Position numbers and translations under genes: made by a program. Positions 11,131 through 22,900 of a DNA stretch of 64,000 nt are shown piece after piece (position 1 is the first letter of the stretch; the number at the start of each line of letters is the position of its first letter). Source of the stretch: Trissonchulus latispiculum (Eukaryota > Nematoda > Enoplea > Enoplida > Ironidae); the NCBI GenBank assembly GCA_030248195.1, contig JASAND010012457.1, positions 62,001 to 126,000 on the forward strand. Reading direction: 5' to 3'. The notes beneath the pieces were generated by a model. It was not told the origin of the DNA and made no database searches. It saw only the letters and a program-made list of their open reading frames with translations.

Positions 11131-11855
11131 TACCTGAAACTCGATATTGAAATAGCATGTAATATAGACTTTATTGTAAATGTTGTAACATATAAGGTAA
11201 TAATAACTTTAGCTACGATTTTGTACAGTCATTGCAATTGTAAATTATTGTCTGTATGCTTGTTGACATTTGTTGACCCGACCACGCACCGATTTTTGAG
11301 TGCAAACTAGAAAACCGCCCGATGTTGGGCATAAACCTTTTCGTTTCGATTTTTGGTTTTAACATCCTTGCCAAAATTCGACGTAATCTTTTGGTCTTTA
11401 TGGGTCACCGGGAGTCTCCGGGTCGCAGCTCCGGGAAAAAGGACTTCGAAAAAGATGCTGCTCAGAAAACCCTGAGGATTTTCTCAAACAAAAAAAAGGA
11501 TACAAAAAGGACAGAAAACTATATAAAAATATCTCTCGACAATAAAAATAAAGTAACATGTTAGGTATTATTGCTATAACTAGTTGTATACTCTGTAACA
11601 TAGTATTTTGGATAAGTAGATTGATGTACAGTAAAAAACGAATAAAACACTACTAGAAAAAGTAACATAAACTCCAGAAAACTCAAAAAAACATTCATAT
11701 AATTCCTTTAATTTGTTGTTCTTGTAGCTAGTAACTAATGTTAATGTGTGTGAATGCGAAATTATCTGCTTGAATGTGACGTTATTGCAAATAACCAAAG
11801 GTCGTGAGTTCGGAAATTATAGTATTTATTGAGAGCATCTTCCGTTTAGGTACAC
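11131..11855. other. Spacer between pol and accessory ORFs
   Basis: AT-rich. One 80-codon ORF (11322-11564, Lys-rich C-terminus) starts with ATG but resembles nothing I know and may be chance. No LTR ends are evident, so the element continues. Confidence 0.35.
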
Positions 11856-12524
11856 ATGGCCCCCAAGATGCCTAGTAACTTGAGTCCGTCACCTGACCGT
11901 GACCCTGCCGATAACACTCCCCCAGCGCCGTTGCCGCTGGTTTGTCCCCTACACATGCGAGGTCCCTATCGTGATTATGATTGTATACCTGATGGATTGA
12001 GTATGCTGCGTGGAACTGTGGATATCTTTACTGATCCTACGAAATTACAGATGTTCGAAGTTAATAAACGGATAAACCTAGTTGGCCCGCAAGTTGCCCA
12101 AGTCGCTACTCTAATTTGTACTGAATGTTACTGGAGGTTTGGTTTAAGTTATTATGGAGTTCCTATAACTGTGTTCCCCGTAAGTGACGAAGTGCGCCAG
12201 TCAAGTGTGTTGACCAAAAAGTATTTTCGTGCTTTTGAACCCTCGTATGGTGGTGGTGTATTTCGTTGTCCCAATGTTAAGTGCCAGTCTGTATATGTTG
12301 TGCTGCTTCAAGAACTCGACGGTTGGCCTCTAGGCAAGGGTTTTACTGTTCTGTCCAACGAAGCTATAGGAGCGTTGCGTGATGTCGCTGCTCGTCTGTC
12401 ACAGTACCTACCGTCCGATATTTATGATTTCCGCATGCGTACAGGCGAGGATACGCCTGGTTACTGTCCTAATATTATTGGTATTTCTGGTGTGCGGTGT
12501 AGCTATAGAATTATTCCCGTTTAG
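11856..12524 (+). CDS. Cys-rich accessory protein A, unknown function, paralogue of the next ORF
   Basis: 222 codons with a good start context (ACACATGG). The N-terminus is Pro-rich. Around residue 86 it has CTECYWRFGLSYYGVPI, and around residue 135 VFRCPNVKCQS, so two CxxC or CxxxC pairs that could bind one zinc ion. It aligns along about 130 residues with the ORF at 12660-13397 (shared CxxC-aromatic-W-basic-F, YGVPI, FRCPNxxC). I do not recognise the family. It has no signal peptide or membrane segment. It follows Pol on the same strand, where retroviruses keep accessory genes. That it belongs to the retroelement is inferred from position and shared base composition. Confidence 0.65.
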   Translation: MAPKMPSNLSPSPDRDPADNTPPAPLPLVCPLHMRGPYRDYDCIPDGLSMLRGTVDIFTDPTKLQMFEVNKRINLVGPQVAQVATLICTECYWRFGLSYYGVPITVFPVSDEVRQSSVLTKKYFRAFEPSYGGGVFRCPNVKCQSVYVVLLQELDGWPLGKGFTVLSNEAIGALRDVAARLSQYLPSDIYDFRMRTGEDTPGYCPNIIGISGVRCSYRIIPV

Positions 12525-12659
12525 TTAAGTTTAGTTAAAGAGTTATTTTCTGTTCGTTCCTTAGTTTTGTCTCTTGTCCCTTGTCTACGTCCCAAAGAAT
12601 CTTGTCCTTGTGGCGATTGCCATGACATTCTTCATGTTTTGTCTAATTGTTATAGAGTC

Positions 12660-13397
12660 ATGGCCTTTATCTGTGGACCTGTCTATGAGTGGCCCCACCC
12701 CTGCGATCAGAAGTCTGAAGATAGTGATTGGTCATCTGATTGCCTGGACCTGGATGACTCTGACAGGGAATCCGTAGCTTCCGCGGATTCCGCCATCTGT
12801 ACGTCCCCTTCCTTCCCACCAGGACCCCAGGCCAAACGACTGCTCGTGTACTACCCTGGTCCCCCTACTCACGCTGCCTCCACCGTCACTGTGGAACAAC
12901 GCGGACCTGAGCGAGATCAGCTCACCCTCCCCAAGGAACTGCGGATGTCCCCCTACCAGGATTGGGTATATACGGCCCCCACCACCACCAAGCTTTTTGT
13001 CCCCGGCAAGGTAACCTCTCTGTTTGGGCCAGAGATTCTCACTTTATGTTCGGTTCTGTGTCTGTCTTGTTTTTGGAAATTCAAACTGTCCTTTTATGGT
13101 GTCCCTATTAAGTTTCTCCCGGCCCCCATTCATCTTCAGTTTGCATCCTTTTCAGTTAAGTCTCGCTTGCAAAAAGCTGTGTCAGAGCTTTTTCCCGCCC
13201 GGAATGCCATTTTTCGTTGCCCTAACCGTATTTGTGGCAGTTCTTGCACTTTAATTTTGTATGAGCACCCCAGTTGGTGTGTGTCTGGTCGTGCATTCCC
13301 TGACAACAAAATGCCTGCTTTGGTGTCTTTTCTGTTGCATGCTTTGCCTGGTTCACATCCTATGTTGCCTGCTAACATCATGTCGCATGAATTTTAG
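12660..13397 (+). CDS. Cys-rich accessory protein B, unknown function, paralogue of the previous ORF
   Basis: The frame is open from about 12567, and the first ATG is at 12660. The N-terminal third holds an acidic Ser/Asp tract (SEDSDWSSD, DLDDSDRES) and a Pro-rich stretch. The C-terminal part matches ORF A: CLSCFWKFKLSFYGVPI and IFRCPNRICGSS. The conserved residues are mainly the Cys, aromatic and Pro positions, so the pair arose by tandem duplication and then diverged far. Both frames stay open while Pol next door is frameshifted. They may be younger or may simply have escaped indels. Function unknown. Confidence 0.65.
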   Translation: MAFICGPVYEWPHPCDQKSEDSDWSSDCLDLDDSDRESVASADSAICTSPSFPPGPQAKRLLVYYPGPPTHAASTVTVEQRGPERDQLTLPKELRMSPYQDWVYTAPTTTKLFVPGKVTSLFGPEILTLCSVLCLSCFWKFKLSFYGVPIKFLPAPIHLQFASFSVKSRLQKAVSELFPARNAIFRCPNRICGSSCTLILYEHPSWCVSGRAFPDNKMPALVSFLLHALPGSHPMLPANIMSHEF

Positions 13398-15377
13398 GTA
13401 AACTGTTTGGGCCTCGTGGCTGGTACCAGAAACGTTTTCTGAATATTTTTATAGCAATTATGAAGCTTGAGTGATGATCAAAAAGTAGTACTTGATGAAT
13501 TTTCTGCTGCGTCTAGTGAACGATCCCTGCCCTTTCCCCTAGCGCTAATATCTGCTGAGCTGCATGTTGACCCCTGCCCCTTCCCCCAATAAGTGATGAA
13601 CGTGAAGCAGAAGTAACTAAGACCGAGACTGTACCAGACCACAGCTATATGTTATTTGTTGATGATTCTGGATGTTTAGCAGTTGAAGAGAGGGATGCAT
13701 GCACAGATCGTAGTATGACAGTTTCCCTAGGATCCCCATGCCCCTTGAATGTACGGTTTAGCTACAACCGGACCGATTGATTCCCTGGTCCCCCTACAGC
13801 AACTGTCATTCTACGTAGACTACGACCAGGATGTTGAAATACACCACACCAAACTTTTGAACGCTGACTGTTGAACACTGAATGTTGCACTGTTCTGACT
13901 GTTATCTAGTAGGGTTGCACACTTTACTGTTCTGGTTTGCACTGTCGTTAATGCCTTTACAACGTTGTTGATGAGGTTGATTTGAAGAATGAAACGCACT
14001 TTTTATGATGATGATTACGCAAGATGTTCTCTCTGGAATGATTCTAAAAATATAACCAATACAGTAGCAAGAATAAAACCGTGTGATTAGCTGCTCCTGT
14101 TCCTTCGTGCCCATGCTTCTACTAGTTTCAGCTTTCCTTTTTGAACTGAAGTTTTTGGTATGCCACCACCGTCAAGAGATTTCTATGGATCCCGGATCGG
14201 AAGGGCTTGTCTGGCCTGCAACACAATTCAAGAGCAAACTAACGATAACTAACTGAGTTTCACTTAACTTTTTGTTTTCTGTCTACTTGTATTTTCGTGG
14301 CACCTAATCAGTGGAATTCTATTTAACCTTTGGTTACCGCTATTCTGAATCTTACGCTGGTTGTGACTTGGTTATTGGAATTAACTTTCTGGGTTTATTT
14401 CGCAATCGACCTAGAATTAGACCTAACGGTTGTGCTGTTGGCTTTCTTAGAATCTCATAATTTTGCTTTCTACTAACCGTCATGAAATGAGCCCTAGGCT
14501 TTCTTGATTTCTTTTGTTGTTACCGCAAGTCCTTGAGTTACTAGTTCTTAAACTTTGATGAGTGAATTTGTATCTCCTAACTGGTTGTATAAGGGGTATC
14601 TCGTACTGCAATCTTTCTGTCTCTATTTGTTATACCTGTTTACTTATTCCGGACAATGTTCTAATTATAGGCTGTTTTCTATCAGTGGTTTTTCTGGTCA
14701 GTTTGGCATGGATGATTCTGTTCGGTTGGTCCGTGGTTCGATCCCTTAGTTCTGAGTTAGATTCTCCGGCTGATACACCGTTATCCTGCTCCACTGTCTG
14801 ACTGTCTCCACTCACCTTCCAGCACCGTCTTTATAATCACCACCGGCTCTCGCTATCTTCAGAGTCCGGCTCATCTCCGTTCCCCACGTCGGCGCCCGCT
14901 GACTTCCCTGACCAGTGGCACACTCTCTGCCCTGGTATCTGCCCGTCTGGACCCCCCCTTTCGGATCTCTACTGCCAGCTGCGTGCACTGCCAGCACCAG
15001 CTTGTCCAACTGGAATCTCTAGTCCCCGGGGCTGCATGCCTGCGCCCACCTCTTCCTGGCCGATGTATGAACTGTTCCGGCCAATATCACTACCACTGCT
15101 ACCACCTCTACTACCACGACTGAACTGTAACCGATATTGACTGTATTCGCCATCGCCACCTGCCAACGACAAAGAAGATTGTACTGTGACTTTAATTATT
15201 ATGCATGTACCAATTCTTGCTGTGATTGTCTAGGTTTGAGCTCTGCTGTACACTGTATTTACCGTTGACTTGTCGCTATCATGAACCTATGTACCTGTGT
15301 TGACTGGATGTTGCTGTTTTTGTTTCGAAAAATTTTCCCCCCTAGTCGAACTTTCCCCCATTTTTTGTGGAGTGGAG
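13398..15377 (+). other. Decayed region with traces of a membrane or secreted protein, no intact gene
   Basis: No long ORF, but short frames look once-coding. About 13590-13780 gives a Cys-containing stretch ending at an N-glycosylation site (YNRTD) and a stop. 14562-14801 contains a strong hydrophobic segment (VVFLVSLAWMILFGW). The same frame then runs on after its stop to about 15140 as a Pro/Ser/Cys-rich tail. A fragment near 14380 (CDLVIGINFL) recalls a retropepsin flap-end motif. These could be remains of a second env-like gene or the 3' untranslated part of the element. Low certainty. Confidence 0.3.
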
Positions 15378-15689
15378 TGTGGAGGCAGCAAATTCTGCTT
15401 ACTGGCATGAAACAATTTTTAGTGAGAAGGAAGGAATTTTAAAGCTCAAGTTGAAGTTTAAGATGTTTAGCAACTGTTTGATAATATTGGATAATTTGGT
15501 TAATACTGTTAATAATTGCTAGTGATGTTTAGAATAGGTAATTGGTTTTGGTTCTTGACATTAGCTAATAGTTGTGAGATTGTAACTGTGCAGATAGCTA
15601 CCTGAAATTTGAATTAGGGGTCTGATGAATATTCTGCATGTATTGTCCAAAACTGTTTCTTTAATCAGGTTGGGAATTGTTTGGGGTTT
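15378..15689 (+). repeat. LTR-like block
   Basis: It begins TGTGGAGGCAGC directly after a purine-rich tract (GTGGAGTGGAG) and ends next to TGGCGACGATAAATGG, which looks like a primer-binding site. This matches the LTR boundaries of the intact Gypsy at 20483. No second copy is present in the window, so the assignment rests on flanking signals only. Confidence 0.4.
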
Positions 15690-15705
15690 TGGCGACGATA
15701 AATGG
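15690..15705 (+). promoter_or_regulatory. Candidate primer-binding site
   Basis: TGGCGACGATAAATGG begins with TGG, as expected for pairing with a tRNA CCA end. It shares TGGCGACGA with the site of the intact Gypsy (20588). A PBS here implies that retroelement leader sequence follows rather than host DNA. Confidence 0.4.
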
Positions 15706-15847
15706 TTGTGACGTTATCTGAATTTCTACATGAGTGCTCTTAGTAGAGGAATTGGAAAGAAAATCGTCTGAGAGGAGCCTTGAGAAAAGTCTTAAAGCAA
15801 TCAAAGTTGACCCCAAAATTACGTAAGCTCTGTCGACGTCATGCTGG

Positions 15848-15881
15848 GTCGGTTCTCTCCCGAAAAACAGAGAGAACCGAC
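15848..15881 (+). other. Perfect 12-bp stem hairpin in leader-like region
   Basis: GTCGGTTCTCTC at 15848-15859 is the exact reverse complement of 15870-15881, with a 10-base loop. It lies 160 bases after the candidate PBS. Confidence 0.6.
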
Positions 15882-15954
15882 GAAAACAGGTATACGGTAG
15901 AGAATCAGCGATTGGTCAATTCAAAAATTAGAACGCCCTCAATCGGGGGTACGG

Positions 15955-15989
15955 CTGAAGTTCAGTTCGGGAGAAGACCTGAACTTCAG
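15955..15989 (+). other. Perfect 11-bp stem hairpin in leader-like region
   Basis: CTGAAGTTCAG at 15955-15965 pairs exactly with 15979-15989 around a 13-base loop. Together with the hairpin 75 bases upstream it resembles a structured retroelement leader, such as a packaging signal. That role is inference. Confidence 0.55.
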
Positions 15990-16844
15990 TCTTGGGTTGG
16001 CAACTGAATTGTGCAGTCGTGTTTGGATTTTTTACGTCTTGTTCTGTGACTTGGTCGGCAGAGTGCCGTTGGCTTGGAATAGCCTTGTCTTTTCACTGGT
16101 CGCGAAGACCGTCAGATCTCGCCAAGAGACTGACTTGGAGGATCGGATTGTGTTGTCAGTATTTCTTGTTGCCACCCGGACCCATTAAGTTTTACCCGTG
16201 GACTTTATTGCCCTTTTTGCCAATCGCTGCCTCTACCGGAACCTGCCTTCATCCCTGTCTCCGGATCAGATCACCTGGAAGGTAAAGCTGTAAGTTAGAG
16301 CGAGTTTGAATCAATGAAAGCTTATTTGAGACTTTTCAGTGAGAATTTCAAAAAACCTAGGCTCACTTTTGCATTCTGTCTTCCAACTATCTGACTGTAT
16401 TGTACTGTGTATTGTGTGGTCTACTAACGGAATAATGTGCCCTGTACCTATTGACATGACTGTTTTGATGCATAACTTTTGTAACTTTATCTCGACGGCG
16501 GAATAATTTGATTGTGTAATTTTCTTTGTATACGTAGATGAGAGTTGTAACCGTTTGCAGTAGCTAGACTTATTAAAACCTTGTAAAACACTATCGGCTG
16601 ATTTTGAGTAGGTCCCCATTTAGGAACTCAGACCTGGTCTCAGTGTTGGGAATAGACATACTAGAATAATCATACAGTGAAACCCCTGGAACAGTATTTG
16701 TATTGAAATAGTTAAAATAGTGGTTGCTGGAGGCTTTAAAGGGATTAACCAGTGCTCTAATATCTCGTAAACAAGACTGGTAGACCCCATTTTATTACAC
16801 GTATAGCTTTTTGTATACTTATCTCCTCCGTACATATTTTGCAG

Positions 16845-19579
16845 ATTGGAGGTGTTAGAACAAATTTCCGTATGCCTGATACATTAAGCATAGGACTTGG
16901 TGGCGGATCTCTAGTCACAATTATGAACGACTCTGTAAAGGTAATGAAACTGTTAATTGCTATGGATTCATCGTAAGAGGATAGGAGTATATTACATGTC
17001 CGATAGAAGTGTAACAAGCAACACGTTTCTATTATCAATCTGCTCTATCTGCTAACAGTATCCCGTCAAAAATGAACTAAAAAATTACGTGTACTAAAAA
17101 ACGAACGGGTCGCCTGAACTGGTCGGTTGAACGGGTCGCCAGTTATCCGAACATGCTGAAGGTAAAAAGCAGGTGCATTTTAAATAAACTGGTGCATGGA
17201 GCATCCATAAGCAAATACTTCAAGCAATTTGTTAGAAATAATTGACGACATTTGTATTCTTTTTAGTATTAAAGCATATAATTTTTTTCAGTCTATTGGG
17301 CCAAAAAGTGTTGGTTATAAGCTTTCCAAAGAATCGTTGTGCTTTGGCGGTTCAACACTAACTACAACAGACTGTGCAATTGCTGAAGGATTATGCGAGT
17401 CTATAGGAAATACCAATGTCCTGAATTTAATAAATCCTGAAATTGCCAAACATGCTGTTCAAATTATCAAAGAAATGGTTGAGAATGCTGTTGATCGTGT
17501 CAAAGTAAGTATTTAGTTTACTTTAAAAAACGATTTCATCGAAATGAAGTGATCTAATTAGCGTACGTATACAATAACTTTAAATGTTTGAAATTTAGGA
17601 CGTGTGTGTGAAATTTAGGACGTTCGTCTACTTTAACTGAAATTTATGTTTTAGATTTCAGCTGGCGATACTCCAATCATACTGGTTGGAGGTGGAAACA
17701 TTCTAATTAGTCCTAATCAGGACCTTAAAGGATGCTCGCATGTCATCAGGTCTCAATACAGTCCGGTAATCTTCCATTGTTAACAATATTTAATTATTGC
17801 TTCTTTCTAAATATTAACATTCTGAAGTACGTACTTGGATTCGCGGATATAACGCCAACGGTTAGACTAAACAGAGCAAAATAACAAACAAAATTGGGCT
17901 CGGAGTTGGATTGGTGGATTTTTGCCTTTAGACTCTACCAATTGAAATTCTGCTTGTATAATTGAAACTATTTAACTGCTTTGGGGCCCATTGCACAAAA
18001 GGTATTACTAATAAATTATTGGTGATTAGTTGATTGGTGTAGCAGTTTGATTGAAAATAGCTAAAGTTGTGGAAGAGCCAGAAGGATATTATCGTTTTAT
18101 ATTCTAAATTGGTGTGAAATTGAAATTTGGACTAAGCCAAAGGAATAACCTTCAAAAATTGGGTTTTCTCTGATATTTGTGATCAAAACTATTGAGTTGG
18201 AGAAAATTATAAAAAGTTTTGGCCATTTTTGAATTAATCACTTCATTATCTACAAAATAATACCGAAAACACCAAAATTTGTTGGCTCAATTAATAGCTT
18301 TGCTCATTAATACTGCTGCACTAATCAACTAATCACTAATAGTTTATTAGTAATACCTTTTATGCAACGGGACCCAGGAGAGTCGTTTCGACCGTAACTT
18401 AATGTAGCCTTTTTCAACTAAATCTAACATTTTAACATTCTTCATTAACAGCTTTATATTTACATGAATTTTCAAAGGTGTTTTTGTATGACCTTAACTG
18501 CTACAGTCCTGCTGTTAGCTGAGTTGCAAGTTTTGATCAGGCATTTGAAGCCAACTTTTTAACTGCCTCTTGGGTTAACTCAGGATTAACTGATTCATAG
18601 TGTATCATCCATGCTATCTTACCACTCATTCAAAGAATTTATTTCGGATAACTACGAAATTTACAGGACACTTGTCTTAGTTCTCTCATAAACCCGATAT
18701 AGACCTGCCCAAAAACTAGCTTATTGCAATTGTTAGATCAGTACGCAGAACAAGCATTTCTAACAGTTGTCCTCGTCTGAGATTGAATGGTATGAATACT
18801 ATAAATTTCCTTGTCTAGGTTGCAAATGCCATTGGTGCTGCTTTGTGTCACATAGCTGGCCGAGTTGACATTGTCCGTAGCATCGCAGATGCGGCCGACT
18901 CAGAAGCAAAAGCGAAGATATGCGAAGAGGCAAAGATGCTGGCTAGGAAAGCAGCAGTTTGCAGTGGTGCGGATCCAGATAATCTTGAAGTAGACATTGA
19001 ATATGATTTCAGTTTAATACATTTTAGTCACGAACTTTCTTGGTGGATATTTTGTTCCTTAATTATCTATTTGATACAAACATGATTAAATTTCAACCGT
19101 TTCTTTTTCTATGGTAACAATTTCTACAAAAACAAAACAACTTCCACGACAACAAAGCAAAAATTTTTGCGGATGGTATAAATCCTCTCATTTTGGGTCA
19201 ATTCTCTCCATAGATACGATTCTCGAGTTAATGCATGATCGCACTTGTCATGTCCGTTGGAGATTTTTAAAATCGGGCATTTTGTGCGACCGCCAACTAC
19301 GTAAAACAATTATGTACCGTAATGTACATAACTCATTCACGAGCCAATGAACGAGAGACAAGCATTAAAATGTTTTGCGCAATGTTTCAGATAATCGATT
19401 TTGAACAGGTGCCACTTACGTATATTCCTGGAAATGTGATTCAGCTAAAATGCACAGCAGTAGGACCGTTAATGTCGGATGCAGCGAAAAGCGTGACGAT
19501 TGATATCAGTTCGCTGGCCCCACAATTAAATACTCCTGAAAAGTTCGAAGGCGAGTTTTATCAGTGTGAACTGTGTTGA
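16845..19579 (+). CDS. Hydantoinase A / oxoprolinase-type domain, exons of the cellular hydantoinase-DUF917 gene
   Basis: Exons read directly with GT-AG borders: 16845-16940, 17292-17504, 17655-17765, 18819-18989 and one starting 19391 (3' border unresolved, open to 19579). Joined phases match up to the last. Diagnostic stretches are GGVRTNFRMPDTLSIGLGGGS, GPKSVGYKL followed by GGSTLTTTDCAIAEG, ILVGGGN, VANAIGAALCHIAG, and VPLTYIPGN near the end. These are typical of the C-terminal half of hydantoinase A / 5-oxoprolinase proteins (ATP-dependent hydrolysis of cyclic amides). Sugar-kinase-like N-terminal exons should lie upstream, but nothing like them is visible between 16.3 and 16.8 kb. They are either left of the window, beyond 16 kb of inserted retroelements, or lost. 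Confidence 0.75.
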
Positions 19580-19966
19580 GAGTTAATTTGAAACTGTACC
19601 AATCTACACACTTTTGGGAGCTCCTATATGTGGAATTTTACCAGCTTTCCTGACTGAGACCTTGTCATCCCTGTTCCCTTCTTATTTCTATCAACTTAGG
19701 GGAAATAAATAAGCTTGGTGAACTGCAGCTACGTGTGCTATTACCAACAACTAGTCCTGCGCTTGGTATTGGATGAAGTTTGCTGTCCGTGATTTTAGTC
19801 CCAGCCTCTTGTTGGTTTTTGTAAAAAGAAGCGGCAGTTTCGTTTTAAGCTTCTATCAGCATGCTGACCATTGCTGAAAAAGTACACTTTAGGTGTGTCC
19901 GTGTGAAGCAACTATTTAAACAGTTTAAGTAATTCCTTGATAGTCTGGTTTGAATTTTTAAGAAGC

Positions 19967-22900
19967 GTCGTCTTTAACAACAGAAAATGGAACAGACAAA
20001 TTGTCTATTTCTGAGATTCCATCACAGCGCCATATAGATGAAGAATCTGGTATTTGGACGTTAAGCGAATACGACGTTGAATGCATCTCAATTGGAGCTG
20101 GAATCTTAGGTTGTGGTGGTGGTGGCAATCCATACTGCGGAAAAATCAGACTCTTGCAGGCAATGAAACAATATGACAAGCCAAAGGTTTTACTTTTGGA
20201 AAGGTGGGTAAATGATAAACTCTATATACTGTTTCAAATTATTATTATTAGTTAAATTTATTATTTCCCTCACTTCTTCAAAACTGCTTGAAACTTAATT
20301 TTTAATAGCCATGTCTTTGCATTATTCTGAGAATTTAGGAAGTATGTTTTGTGCTGAAGCAATGGCTTTGAAAATAGCATACCTCAACCTCAGAAGCTAA
20401 AATACAAAAACATCGCTGACTGTATCTGGAACAAATAATGAAAACGGCATGGTACAACTACTGTTTCTCATTATTGATAATATGTCCTGGAAGTTAAAAG
20501 AAGAACTAAAAATATATATGTTGAGATCTAATCCAAAAGTATTGCTTGTCGTATGTTATCAAGTATAGTTATTGAGGAATACTAAAATGGCGACGAGGCA
20601 GTTTTTACCTCTTGATCCATTTTCTCCACAGACAGAAAAATGGGAAGACTATGTTGACCGTTTTGAAATGTTTCTGCTGGCCAATGACATTGTCAATGAC
20701 GACAAAAAGCGTGCTAACTTTCTTACTTCGCTTGGTTCTGAGAACTACAGTCTGCTGAAAAGCTTGACTGCCCCTTCCAAACCAACCGAAATTCCTTTGG
20801 ACGATTTGGTTAAAGCAATGAAAGATCACTTCCAGCCAAAGGTTAACATTATATCCGAACGTTTCAAGTTTCATAACCTAAAGCAGTCGCCTGGTGAAAC
20901 CATTGCCCAATTCCTCGCCCGTTTACGTTCACAGGCGCAATTCTGCAATTTCAATGACTTGGACGATTCTTTACGGGATCGTTTGGTTTGCGGCATTAAC
21001 TCTGAGCAAGTTCAGAGACGCTTATTGGCTGAAAGTGACTTGACATTACAGAAAGCTGTTGACATTTCAACTGGTATAGAGTCCGCTTCACGGCAAGCTA
21101 AAGAGATCAGTAATTCTGTGGCTGGATTCTCTAATTTCGTTGAACCCACGAACCGTCTATCGGCTTCTTCTAAGTCCAAAGCTAAGATTCCTCCACAGAA
21201 CCGCAAGTCAGGCACCTGCTGGCGTTGTGGCAAGTCCGGCCACTGGGCCCCTGACTGCAATTTCAAGAATGCGACGTGCCGTTACTGTTCCAAAACTGGA
21301 CATATTGCTACCGTTTGCAGATCGAAAAATCAGAAAAAGGCCAACATGAATTACGTTTCTCCTCATGATGGCATAACCGAGTCAACAGATATCAGTCCCA
21401 TTTACTACATTAATTCAGTTACGTCAACGGATCCTATTCTTGTCCGACCTTCGATTGACCGCAAACCCATTCCTATGGAAGTGGATACAGGCGCTGGGAG
21501 ATCTGTACTACCGTTGTCTGTATTTCAAACCTCCTTTCCAGCTAAATCTCTTCAACCTTGCCCGATACGGTTGAAAGGATACGGGGGTAATAACATTGAG
21601 GTTATGGGACTTTTAAATGCAACTGTGGAACTTAATGGTCAGTCCAGGTCCCATGACTTTGTGGTTGCCAACGTGGACGGCCCTGCGTTATTGGGCCGTG
21701 ATCTCTTCGGGTTGCTGAACGTTAACATTGCCAAAATTAAGGAACAATCTAAGGAGCTGCCACCGAGAGTGAAAGGTTTAGTTGACGAGTTTTCAGATCT
21801 GTTCAGTCCTGGTTTAGGCCGCATTGTTGGTGTACCACCAGCCAAATTGTCTTTAATGCCTAACACAAGGCCTAAATTTAATAAAGCTCGTCCTATTCCT
21901 TATGCTCTCAAGGCAAAAGTTGAAGAAGAATTAGACGATTTGATAAAAAAGGATGTCATTGAACCGGTGCCATATTCCGAAGTGGCAGCTCCCGTTGTTC
22001 CTGTAGTCAAGCCTACCGGTAAGATCCGGTTGTGTGGCGACTACAGTGTTTCGGTAAACCCTCACTTGTGTGTGGATCAATACCCCTTGCCTAGATTTCC
22101 AGATTTGATGCAGAATTTAAAAGGTGGCCAGTCTTTTACAAAGCTGGATATGGCGCAAGCTTATCTTCAGCTCGAGTTGGATCAGGAAAGCCAGATGTTA
22201 GCTTGCATTAACACTCACAAAGGTACCTACAAATGCAAACGATTACAGTTTGGTCTGTCATCAGCCCCGGCAATTTTTCAAGCGACTATGGATCGCATAT
22301 TTTCCGGATTATCTGGGGTCAGCATTTTTCTGGACGACATTTGCATAACGGGTAAAGATGAAGAGGAGCATCTGCTGAATCTAAAGAAAGTGCTCTCTCG
22401 TTGTCGCCAACATGGAATCAAGCTTGGATTGCCTAAATATCATTTTTTTCAGTCCAGCGTCGACTATCTCGGTCATGTCCTGGACTCTGATGGCGTTCAT
22501 CCGTCCCCAAAGAAGATTGAAGCTCTCCTCAAAGTTCCGACTACGCATAACGTATCTGAACTTATGTCCTTCTTAGGACTGGCGAATTATTACTTTGGAT
22601 TTGTTCCGAATTTTTCCTCTGTGGCTAGCCCTCTCAATGAATTAAGGAAAAAAGGTAAGAAGTGGATCTGGACGAAAGCCTGTGATAAAGCGTTCGAGGA
22701 GCTCAAAACTGTTCTTCAAAGTCCTGCAGTATTGCTACCTTATGATGAAAAGTTGCCATTGACGCTTGCATGCGATGCATCGCCCGTGGGGGTCGGCGCG
22801 GTGGTTTCTCACACGCTGGCCGATGGCACGGAGCGACCTATTGCGTACGCATCCCGCAAGCTGAACGATGCAGAAACTCGCTATTTTCAAATTGAAAAAG

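Noticed and set aside
11322..11564. 80-codon ORF between Pol and accessory gene A
   Set aside because: Lys-rich in AT-rich DNA, no motif; probably chance.
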